In this document: in pieces, positions 12,425 to 23,600 of the stretch
Layout: each line of letters starts with the position of its first letter
Position numbering within the stretch: the first letter of the stretch is position 1
From: Angiostrongylus vasorum
Lineage: Eukaryota > Nematoda > Chromadorea > Rhabditida > Metastrongylidae
Length of the DNA: 64,000 nt
Direction of reading: 5' to 3'
Assembly: GCA_018806985.1 (NCBI GenBank)
Contig: JADANN010000148.1
Coordinates: 927,292-991,291, forward strand
Program-made: the position numbers and the translations under genes
The notes under the pieces: generated by a model
What the model was told of the DNA's origin: nothing
Databases searched by the model: none
What the model saw: only the letters and a program-made list of their open reading frames with translations

Positions 12425-12812
12425 TGATTCTTGAATAGTTGAATGGCCCGTCGTCACTGGTTGTGCGGGCCCCAGCATAGTCTCCATCTTTCGGAGATTT
12501 GCTGGTTAAGCCGTTATGGTTCCCTGGCGTCCCGAGGTCAGCCTGGCCAAGGTCCGCCGCAGACCTTCACCACGACGGGCAGTCGCAGTCCTTGTGGGTC
12601 AGAGGGAGATTTACCACCATGCGACTTTGATACCAGGACGGTGATGCGTCCTGGTATTGGTTTACTCTTACCTAGGCTTCCTGATGGAAACGCCGGACTC
12701 TTTCTCATCTTGGGAGACCCTGCCATGGGATGAATCCTCCGCTTTACATCGCAGTCCGACACCCAGGAACACCTCCCAGTCACGATGAGGCGGTAAACCG
12801 TTGGGAGGCAAA
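12425..12812 (-). mobile_element. Interspersed repeat family C, full copy with an 81-codon open frame
   Basis: On the minus strand it begins CCTCCCAACGGTTTACCGCC and ends GGCCCGCACAACCAGTGACG plus GGGCCATTCAA with an AAGTAAGT tail near 12408-12420. Minus strand 12783-12538 is open and reads RCSWVSDCDVKRRIHP, then SKPIPGRITVLVS and HGGKSPSDPQGLRLPVVV. Parts of this reading survive in other copies, so it may be the start of a retroelement ORF rather than a non-coding SINE. Family not identified. Confidence 0.65.
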
Positions 12813-13633
12813 GTCACTTTTGGTCTTCGAAACTCCAGCGAAGGAAAATCCTACACAAATAAAATCTTGCTCAGTCAACAAATTACTAGTCAGATGAAAA
12901 TTGTTCAGAAACTCATGCGGTTCTTCGGCATTTCTGAATATTCAAGTATTAAGGTGTTTAGTTAAATATAGCTAGAAAGGCAAACGTTTAATTGGGATCT
13001 TTTGACTTCTTCTTTTCCTATCTTGTCATTTATCACAACTTTTATCTCGAGGAGCTTATTACCAAGAGCCTCGAGGGAACATGGATACGGTTGCCCTGGG
13101 TAGAAGTGGGAGCGAGTGGTTGAACCAGAGTCTTGAGCGCATTGAACGGCATCACCTCCACTGAGTTACCTTCATCCTGAAAGTTGTAGTGATTGTTCAC
13201 AATCATTTTGTTAGCAGATGAATCTTGTTTGTTTAAAAGAGGTGGTGGGGAAACGTTTTGTGTTTCATCTGATCTTTCACCGTCTAGTTATGATATACTT
13301 GACATTCATGTATTTTTGCACTTATCCACTGGAAATGATTGTTGAGCATTTGGTTCGAACTGTCCCTACACTCTCTTCGTGTGTGTTTTCATGTTTTTTC
13401 ATGTCTTCCTCACAATGAAATTCTTCACATGAACAAAAGTGCACAATCGTTACTTGAATATATGTATCTTTTAGGTTGTTCAATTTCACTGTTTAGTCAA
13501 TTTTTTTTAAAGTATATCTGGTTATAAATATTCATTTGTAACGGACAGTGCTTTGTTTTCTTGAGTTGAATGGTCTGTCACTTCATCATTGAGCCCGATG
13601 TTGGTTAGTTTTGGAGTCCTTAATAGTACATGT

Positions 13634-13905
13634 GGGCGCGTGTAGCGCATTGGTCGGCGACGCCCTGCTATACATATGGGATCGATCCCTGTGCCCCAGG
13701 CCCACTAAGCCCTTCATCCCCCCCCCCGGATTCGGCAAATTGGTACCAGACTTTCTGGGCGGGTAGCCGCACTGGCTCGATACATCGGTAGGTAGCCACC
13801 GCGAGTCATTGTAAAGGCCAGATATGCATTCAATCACCTCCAACGATACATAATGAAGTCGAAGGCATGGCACATCCCTCAGGGATTGATCAATGTCGAG
13901 AGCTT
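13634..13905 (+). mobile_element. tRNA-derived SINE copy
   Basis: Begins GGGCGCGTGTAGCGCATTGG and carries GGGATCGATCCC at the B-box position. The rest matches the 10341 copy (GGTACCAGACTT, GATACATCGGTAGG, CAGATATGCATTCAATCACC, CTCAGGGATTGATCAA). It has a run of C near 13722 and a small duplication in the GGTAGGTAGCC segment. A short AATAGTA stands on both sides. Confidence 0.8.
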
Positions 13906-14014
13906 TTCTAAATAGTAGATTATCATTAGCACCATTATAAATCATAAATTCGAAAACTGTCATTATTTTTTTGCTATGACGGCTCTAGGCAGCATTTTTG
14001 AAAGTATTCACATT

Positions 14015-14345
14015 GTTTTACCTTTTATTTTCTGCCTACTACAATTTTCACGGCAGGGTACTAAGCAAAATACAACCACAACGTTGCTGAGATATTTGCA
14101 AAACTCTGGACCACAGGTGTCTAAGATGGCGAACGAACCCGCTATTGTCCTTTCCGGGTAGTAATGCGTTCACCAACACACCATGCGGATCCTTCGTTTC
14201 GCCTGACTCTCAGCTAGTCCTATCGATCACTTAGCTAGCTAACTAGAGAACTTAGAACTAGCTGATAGACAAGCGAAACGAAAGACCCGCATGGTGTGGT
14301 GGTGAACACGTTACTCCCCGGAAAGGACAATAGGGCGTTCGTTGC
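14015..14345. mobile_element. Foldback MITE-like repeat (family B) copy
   Basis: CTGCCTACTACAATTTTCAC flank, left arm from 14089 (GCTGAGATATTTGCAAAACT), right arm ending at about 14345 (CGGAAAGGACAATAGGGCG). The right tip is lost. It lies just upstream of gene A. Confidence 0.7.
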
Positions 14346-14624
14346 CCCGACGTTGTGGTAGTATTCACATTATTTGCTACCCACCCATCCATATGTGCTT
14401 TCATCGCTTCTTTTCCTGCTTATTTCTCTTTCTTCCTAAACTAACTTCTGATGAAAGCGATTATCTCAGACGTTTTTTGATAACATTGAAATGATGCAGA
14501 ACGATTTTCAACAAAAGCAAAATAGATTTCTTTTCGGAGAACCAGCCAATTTCTTTACGCTAATAGATCTGATTTTTATATGAAACTCTACTAGCATTAA
14601 CGAGCACATGTGATGGCTAGAACA

Positions 14625-14642
14625 GTTTTTCAGAGTTCCATG
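14625..14642 (+). promoter_or_regulatory. Probable spliced-leader acceptor and start of gene A
   Basis: The sequence GTTTTTCAG ends at 14633, seven bases before an ATG at 14640. Gene B has TTTTTCAG at the matching place, five bases before its ATG. The exonic sequence between acceptor and ATG is short and not conserved in frame upstream. This is what nematode trans-spliced 5' ends look like, so it favours the ATG at 14640 over the upstream in-frame ATG at 14613. Confidence 0.5.
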
Positions 14643-17600
14643 TTGTGGCTGCTTCTATTAATTCCGCTAGGCCACTCAACGTCTCGACTACCGTTGCACG
14701 AGAGTATAGGATCGAATAGTCCCGGTTACAAGATCGCCTCTAAAATCCTTACAAAATCTATTAACTTCTCGGTCAGTTCCCATTTACATCACATTTATGA
14801 ACAATATACGAAACCCCCCGAAAAAAAATTGGTTGGTAACAAATGACCTGTTTATTGCATCTAAAGAAAGCGCACTAACTAAAGCCATATAACTGTAATT
14901 TTCTTTTCGTGAAAATGACCCAACACCACATACTACACGTATCTAGGCACTCCTTTTATTCGATTCATTTCCTAGTGCCAACCATCCACTAATGTCTGCG
15001 GATGATTGTGTAATTCGACTGCTGCTTGACGACTTTTGGCTGTCTGCGTCAATATAACAGGCGGCCGTTCGAGAGAACTTTTCCTGAGATCCTGGGGATA
15101 GCTGTGCTTGAACGATCCCACGCCTTGTGAATTGGAAGGAGTCTTTTTAAAAAAACCTTATAGAAGTTTCGTTATACCGAGGAGAGAGAGAGCTTGGTTG
15201 GGCCAGCGTGGGGTCAACGTTCAATAGAACGGCATTACGACCACAATAATTTTTTCCACAAGATCCGACATCAAGTATAATGTACGGATCCCACTACTTT
15301 TTGCGTTCGATCCACTTTCTCGCTTCTATCACCGACGATGTTCCTCAAAAATTTTTTGTCTGGATCAGCTGATGCTTAGACATTTCCGATCTCCTTCATG
15401 AATAGGGTTGAATGCCTGTCGAGTCGATTCTTCCAGGAATCCTAGCTTACCCGTAGTAGCACCTTACCACATGGTTTGGAGGAAATCTTGTAGAGACAGG
15501 ATGCTAGGTGGACCCGTAGAAGGATTGAACTATTGCCTTTCTTATAGTGGACGACAACACTGTCATGCGCTATCGCTGCCTTATCACGACCAATCAAGTA
15601 GGCAGGATATATAGATTAGAAGGCGACCAATGCTTCCATCCATATTCTAGACCTTTCCTTTTTTTTATAAACTGTCAGATCCTACGTTCATTCTTATGAA
15701 GCCTTGATGCTTCCACAAACTCTGCTACATTTTACAACAGATTTGAGTGCGAAATTACTGCTAGATTCCTTCACCGTCTCTCAGTTCCAGTGATATTGCA
15801 CTTGCATTTGTGATTCTTTCTCATGTTTCTACTCTTTTTGTTTTCTTCAGCTTTTAGTCCGTGATTACTGTTAGGCGCTGTTCCGTGACAAAGAATTTCC
15901 CCAATTCCTTTTTTATTCGATTGCTTCTAAATTAAATTACAGTCGGCTATATAAAACATTGTAGTACAACATAATTCACAATAGTGAATTTGCCTCCACG
16001 CAAGCTTCACTGCTTTATAACTAGCCTTTCATTACCAAAAGCGACAAGGTGAATTACGATACAGTGTGCATGCCCCCCACTGTGACTTTGATTTATGCTT
16101 GCGTTGGGTGTGAAGGTTATAAGAAAGGAAAAGTAGCACATATTTAGAAGGTCCGCTCATCAAACGTTTTTGTTGAGTGATGGAGAATTAGAAGTTCTGT
16201 TGCGTTGATTTTCCTCATTGAACTCATTGCCGTCTTGTTTAGGTTGACCCATGTGTGGACTTCTTTGAATTCGCTTGTGGGAACTGGAAAGCCGAACACC
16301 CAATTCCAAGTCATAAGACCAGCTACTCTCAGTTTATCGCTCTGTTCGACAAAGTCCAAGCGGAAATGAGAAGTAGTAATTTTAGTTTTTCAAAATGGAC
16401 GTCCTCCTATAGTTTATAACGGTGTTAATAACGGACGTAGTAGACGTGGTCCTAAGATGAACTAACCTAGTTAGAAAATTAGGCGTTTTCCCTGGCAAGT
16501 GCAAACACAAGACGCGAGGTTGTTATTACATACTATTTATTTACGACAGCTAACGTTTATACCGATCTCGCCTTGTTCAGAGCCTGGAAATGACACGTTA
16601 ACAGCAATCTAGTCATCCAAACACCTCCATAACTTCAACAGAAAAACCACGAAAACTGTATTTCAGTTGCGTTGGCAATAAAAACACCTTCGCACACTTA
16701 CCGCTACACATGAGCCCTCCACTGAAATTGCTTCGTTCAAGCGAAGCTCCACTGAAGAAGATTCCATTCGATACGACGACGAAGATAACACGCCGAGAAG
16801 ACATCGTGGACATCTACTGGAGTAATCGGCTCCGAAGAAGACGAAGACGTTGAAACATTAGCTGGATAAATCTTTATATCAACCTTCTGTTAGCTTAATA
16901 ATCTAAGAAGAAAAAACTTCCACTGCACTTTTCACGTGCAGAACAACTGTACAGAGCTCGCATAGATGGGTAATGATCGCCTCTCATGTTAAAAATAACG
17001 GTCTGAGATATGGCATGCGATCACGTGTGATAACAACGTACTCCTCCCTGCATTTATTTTTTGCATCCGTGGCATTTATCCAGAATGTTTCGAGGGTTTT
17101 ACGCGTTTTTTAGATTACTATGTGAAGTCGGTGACTTCTACTTCGAAATTTTCCCGTCATGTGTCTTTATCCTTTGCGCGACTAGTGGAGCATTCTGTTT
17201 AACTTTACGCTTGCCGTCTAGGTACTCTTTTATACGGACACGTACCAGTCTACCCCCTTACGCCAAAATATTCGCCTTCGTTCGCATTACAAGGAATCAA
17301 ATAAATCTTTCCCTAACTCATACAAACACTGTATCTACCATTAACGCATATTATGCAATTTTGCATTCAGCATGAATGGTCGCACAAAGGGATACGAAAC
17401 AGCTGGCGTCTTAGAGTGTTCTCTAGCAACTTAGTTACTGCTAACGCTATCTCTAGAGCAGCCCTTTTAAGCAATGTTGCATGGCGGTGCTTATTATTAT
17501 TTTCCAATACCGAGGTTAAGAGAAAGTCAGTCTTGTGAATGATCTAATTAGGGTCCTGGCAGCGAAATCGTCTAGTTTTTTGCTGTTCGAATTATGGTGA

Positions 17601-20600
17601 ACGCTTTCAGAAATCTTTGAATCGTCAGAGGTGTACCTATCGAAATCAGAAAGTGCTTTAAAGACGATGTATCGGAGATGCATGGACAAAGACGAGCTCA
17701 ACCGGATTGGTGCAAGAAAGTTGATAGAGACAATAAGGGTGGGTCGTCTATGAACTCAATGTGCTCTTAGTGTCCCGAGGAAACTCAGCAGAACATTAAA
17801 ATATTTTCGTTTCGAGTAATCAAATAAGAGTAAATGCTTGATAATTAGATGGGCGCACCTTCAATAAACTTACTTCATCATTCGATGCGGGATCGTTTTT
17901 AACATACGAAAAAAGAAACAAGACAGGATTCAGAGCTATGGCGAATGGCCAATGCTGGAAGGAAACAAGTGGCGTGCCGATCAGTTTGATTTGACAACGC
18001 TTCTTATCAACATCGCAACGGTTAGAGGAGTTGATATTTTCATTACTAACTACGTCACACTCGACAACAAGAATGTTTCCCGGAGATTGATAGAGGTAAA
18101 AACTTCATCTCTCGTCAGGTCTTCGCTAAAAAATGGCTTTCCATGAGAAAACTCTTTGTTTCTTAGTAGTCGAAAACGTCTTTTTTCACATTACAGCTCC
18201 CTTTTAGTTCGACCAAGGAGAACTTGGCTTAGGAGTTTCTACTCGTGATTACTATTTGGACAGAAAAAAGCATGCGAAAAAAAATCACTGCCTACAGAGA
18301 ATACCTCATCGGCAAGGTTGGTGCTCGGATTTTTTTATGTGAATGAGGGTTTTTCTTTGAAAGAAATAAGAATTGGGATACATGACCACAGTGTGAAGAA
18401 AGAAAACTTGAAAAATTGAATGTTTAAGGTAAAACTCTTTCATGAAGACGCCGGTCTTCCTACAAATGAAAGGAAAATTGCAAGCGATGTGGATGAGATC
18501 ATTCAACTGGAAACCGAGTTGGCGAAAATCTTGGTACCCGAGGAGGATCGAAGGAACTACACCAAAATGTACAATCTGAGACACCTCAGTGATATGCAAA
18601 CACTCATGCCTTTGGTGAGAATTTCGATAAGCAGGAAAACACAAGTGATGGAAAAATAACAATAGACTCTTTCTTTTTCAAGTGGCACATCCAAGAGCAA
18701 AATTACAGGCTTTGAAATGGCCCCCTAAAATTTTAAATGTCCCTCTACGTAAAATGTTCAACTGTTTCCTCATCCCCTCCAAATACATTCACGACCGTAG
18801 AAATTATGCATGACTAATGTACCCCGAATATGTTCGTAGATTTTTTCCTTTGAATATATTCTAGCTTAATGTGGAACGTATTAATGGAAGTAAGAGCGAA
18901 GAGAATCTTCACAACTGTCTATGACAGAATAAGCTTTCATAATCTACCAAGTTGAAATGCGCCCTTTTAAACCCTATTAGATTTGTCCTCACGACTTTCC
19001 ATTATGACCTTTATTTGGAACTGCAAAGCAGTCGATCAAGCGGAACTTTCTCCACCGCTAGACGATGGTGACCTTAATGTAATATTTCCACTTGCAGCTG
19101 CTGCGTTTCTGTAGCAAATTCCACAAACTTCGATTGTGTCTTCAACTTTTTATTTACTGCCTATAATAATTTTTCACGATATTATATTTATACAACCACA
19201 ATGATGCTGAGATATTTGCAAAACTCCAGACAGCAGGTGTCTGCGGTGGGGAACGAACGCGCTATTACTCTTTCCGGGGGATAACGCGTTCTCCACCACA
19301 CCATGCGAGCTCCTTCCTCACCGCAGACACTTGCGGTGAGGAGTCTTGCAAATATCTCAGCGTCATTGTGGTTGTATCACATATAATACCTTGCCGTTAA
19401 AAAATTGTAATAGGCAGTAGATAAAAAGTTACCCTTGTGATTTCGACTACAGCCCTCAGCTTAATAGGGTTCACTGCCGGTTTGGGCTCCCCAAGTCAAT
19501 CTCGTTGACGGGTGATTGCTGATGGCACTGGTGGATAGAAAACTACCTGAGAGAAAGGCGAAACGAAGGACCCGCATGTTGTGGTTCTGAACGCGTTAGT
19601 CCCCGGGAAGAGTAATAGCGCGTTCGTTTCCCACCGCAGACACCTGCGGTCCGGAGTTTTGCAAATGTCTCAACATCACTGCGGTTTGTGTCTTCGACTA
19701 TTTGAAATTCTGAAATTAGAATTGAAGTTATAGTTTGGAAAAATCTAATTTATAAAATTCGCACCCATCTTTAAACCGAGGGAGCAAATCTTCTTTCATA
19801 AAATTGTGGAGCTCTCAAAACCTCAACTGCTCTAATGATCGAGAACATATAAGAAAGCATAGGACAACCAGCACGGTCGCAATTGGAAAGAAAGGCACAG
19901 GATCACTTTTCTGCTGCGACATTCAATAGAATTAGAAGGCTTTAGAGTGCTTCTTTTGTAAATGATAGAATATCAATGTTTTCAGGTTGACTGGACCAGA
20001 TATTTCTATTCCATTGCGCCATTTTCACTTAACAGCTATCTGGCTAGTGACCCGCAAGTACTTATAACAGAAATCGATTTCATGAAAAGGTAGTGGCAAA
20101 TGTGCAGAACTATTCTTGCCTCTGGAAATCATAGGTGTATTCCAGAGTCACCCGTTTGATAAACTTGACAGATCCAAGGATTATCACAAACTATGCCTAC
20201 CTTTCGTATGCCTCCAGTTGGAGCGGCGAGCTAGGTGAGCGATATGAGGACATCGCTCAGGTTTGTAGGATTTCGATTCTCTTAGGCAACAATTAGTAAT
20301 TTTCTCAATAGAGTAACTCAGTGATCAGCACTATTTGAATACACCGTTTGCTTCTAAAGATCTTCGTACAGTGTAAAACTTTTCATTTCTGGAGCATAAA
20401 TTCACCAAACTAAGAGAGCAGCGCAGTGGAAGTGATGGCGTTCATCACGAGCATCTGCTGGTTTGATCTCTCGCCGAGCTAACCAAGCCTCTTATTACAG
20501 CGGGGTTGGAAAGCTGGTAGCACACTTCTCAGCACCCAACTCATTTCTCTAATTCCAAAAGGAACGCTCTAAGACAGTTATCCCAGGACTCGTCGGAGAA

Positions 20601-23600
20601 CAAACTTGATCAGCATTCAATGACATTCATTAGGGAAAAAAAAGATATGAACCTTCAAGCAGCAGTCGAATCCACGTGCTGAAATCAGCACAGTAGAACT
20701 GAAGATAGGTGAAGTCAAAAAGTCACCGAATATTCTTTATTTTCTGTTTTTTCTTCAACGAGCAAACACGAGGCTGGTATTAGAGAAATTATTAGCACAC
20801 AATAGTTGACGTTTCGACGATTCAGCCTTCTTCTGTCACTGATTGCTCAAATTCATATGCAATCTGCTCAATCAAACACTTTCATAACCTCAGCAGATAA
20901 GATCTAACATATAAAATTGCATTCGCATAATAAACAGCATTGTGGTAAGGATGGCAAGTAGTTACAACATCGTGGTGTGGTTCATTACCTCTCTTCTCAC
21001 CCCCTCACACCAAAAGAGTGCTTGTTAGAAATATGTTTTGAACAGCCGCCAGCATGTACACAGGAAGAGAGAAGAAGGAAGAATTCTTGAAATTGGAGCG
21101 GCAAATCGCCATTTCGAATGGCTACGAAACCATGGCTTCTCGGCATAGTCATAGTGGGGAAAACCACCCTCTGGACGATAATTCTAGCGAGAATGAAGTG
21201 CCGTCTACCCTGCCGTTTGTGTCCAACGAAAGAGGCGCTGCTATAAAACGTTCCTTAATAAGGGCCAGTCTAGAGAATTTGGTAACAGCAATAGTAATAC
21301 CACCGGACACTCTAAGACGCCAGCTGGTTCGTAACCGCATGTATACCGTCTGTGTACAACGGAAAACTGCATAATATGCCCTAACAGTAGAGAAGGCGAC
21401 TGCGTGAGTGTGGGTACGGTGTGTTTAATCTCTTGTAGAGCATGTGGGGGGCGAATACGTTGGCGAATCGGGTAGACCACTCTGCATCCGTTTAAAAAAA
21501 ACCCCCTAGTAGGTAAATTTAAATTGGAACCAAACACTCCACTAGGCGCGCATAGGACACAGAAAAAAACGGAGAAGATTTTTGAAGTAAAAGCCACTAT
21601 CCTCGCACAGGAATCAAAAGCATCAGCACAAAGAACTCTTTGAAGCGTTTTGGATCAATTCCAAAAATCCGAGAATGAACTGCAAACAGGAGTGTCTTGT
21701 GAGCACGCGTGACCTCACACAATATCTCGCGCATTACTCATCCATGTGAACTCTGCACGATTTGTTTCATGTGGAGTATTCATTGAAGGACTCATAGAAA
21801 CCTGCAAGTGTGTGAAGGACTTCTTATGTTCTTGATTCGATTGAAATGTAGGTGTCGTCGTTTTCTGTTGACCTTAAGAGATGTATGACTGACTAGCTTG
21901 CAGCTAACGTGGCCTTAGTATGGCATGAAGAAGGTGAAACCGCTGAAACGTCAGATGCTGTGGATGACTGATATAATAAACAACAATTCTGTGTGTACTT
22001 ATCAAGACCACGGCAAATTAGGAAAAATTTTTAATCAAATTTGTTTGAAGAAGTTTCGGAACGTCATGTACGGTCAAAAAAGAAGGCACCTCGGTGGAAA
22101 GATTGCACAACAACGACTATGCATCGATTGAAACACGCTACTGGTGCTCTCTACATTAAGAAATCATTCAATGAGGTAGGTTCTTAATTACTGAAATTCA
22201 AAGTTCTTCGTCGTGTCATAGTCTGTTATCGTTTCAAAGTGCACTCTCTACCTTTTTGTAAATGTAAACCTTAGCTGAAATGAGACAAAGAGCGAATATT
22301 TGCACAACAGCGACGTTCTTCGAAAACTGGACCACTAAAATATGTCAACCAATTTATAGGCTCTTCCGTTTTCAATTTTTCACAGTCTGAAACTGAGAAA
22401 TTCCCAGGCATCGAAAAACGTGACACTGGAGATGGTAAATGATCTACAAGATGCGTTCCACAACATGGTGGTTGAGAGTGATTGGATGGATGAGACAACA
22501 AAAGCTGTCAGTGCAAAATCTTTTCAAAGTAAAGGGTACTGAAACAAATTCGAAGGTGTTTTCCAGAGAGCGCTTGACAAAGCAGGGCATATGCTACGAC
22601 AAATTGGCTATCCAGATTTCATACTCGACGAGGAGAAGCTGGACGATTATTACAGTGGGGTGAGCATAAATTTATGGAATTCCATCCCGGAATCACTATT
22701 TGCAGACTGCAAGTTGACTTTTCCAACAACTAAATATTACGGTTGCTATTTCCGATAATCGAAAATAGCCAATAGGAAATAGGAAGTTTCAAACGCTAGC
22801 CACATTTCATACATTCGTTGCAAATGAATTAAAATTACGAAGATGGTGTTCTTTACATGCTCCTTTTCTCAATGAATTGTTGCAGTGACTGGAATGACAT
22901 GAAGATTTAGCAATAGAATCTCCTTCCTATTCTATTCCCTAACACTTAACGACGCAAAATTTTAATAGTATTCAACCTGTGTTTCAAGCAGAGGGTGCGC
23001 ACTGCCTCGTAGGACCTCCTTGGCTTCCAAAAGGAATTTATTTTTAGCGAGGAAACAAGCGTGGAGTTAGCCAAGGCTACGCTAGAACCGAACGGCTGCA
23101 TTCTCACTATGCTTACCTACTTCAAATCTTGGATAACCCGTCTCCACTGGTAGTCCAGCCCTCAGCAGACTTTCTTGTCATTTCTTCCCAACGAAATAAC
23201 CATTTTTGTGACCTTCTTCGAACACTCTGAAATCCGCGAAGTCAATTTTTTTAATCCTGAAATCGTTCTAAGTACCGAATGCAGATGGTTGACGTTAGCC
23301 GCAAACACATCTGCCAATCGTTGGAGTGGTCGTTTAAGAGGACGCTTGAAGTCTGCTCCACTCTACTTTTCGGGCATCTGTAATCCGTTTTTCTTATTAC
23401 TTGGCAGGCCCTTTTGTGTTTAGCTAACGATGTGTCGTTGACGTTCTGAGTGCCGGTTAAATTTCAGGAAACATTGTTCAAGCGCTCAATGGATGGTGCA
23501 CAGATTTCTTGTCGCCGTTGGAGCATGAGCCTGAGTCTCTGTTGCATATCAGAGTGCTGGAACGACTGTTGAATCAAAGTTGGGTCTATTAGTTTGATGG

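Noticed and set aside
21054..21374. A 106-codon host gene on the + strand
   Set aside because: The peptide matches the linker between reverse transcriptase and endonuclease in the other Penelope copies of the window.
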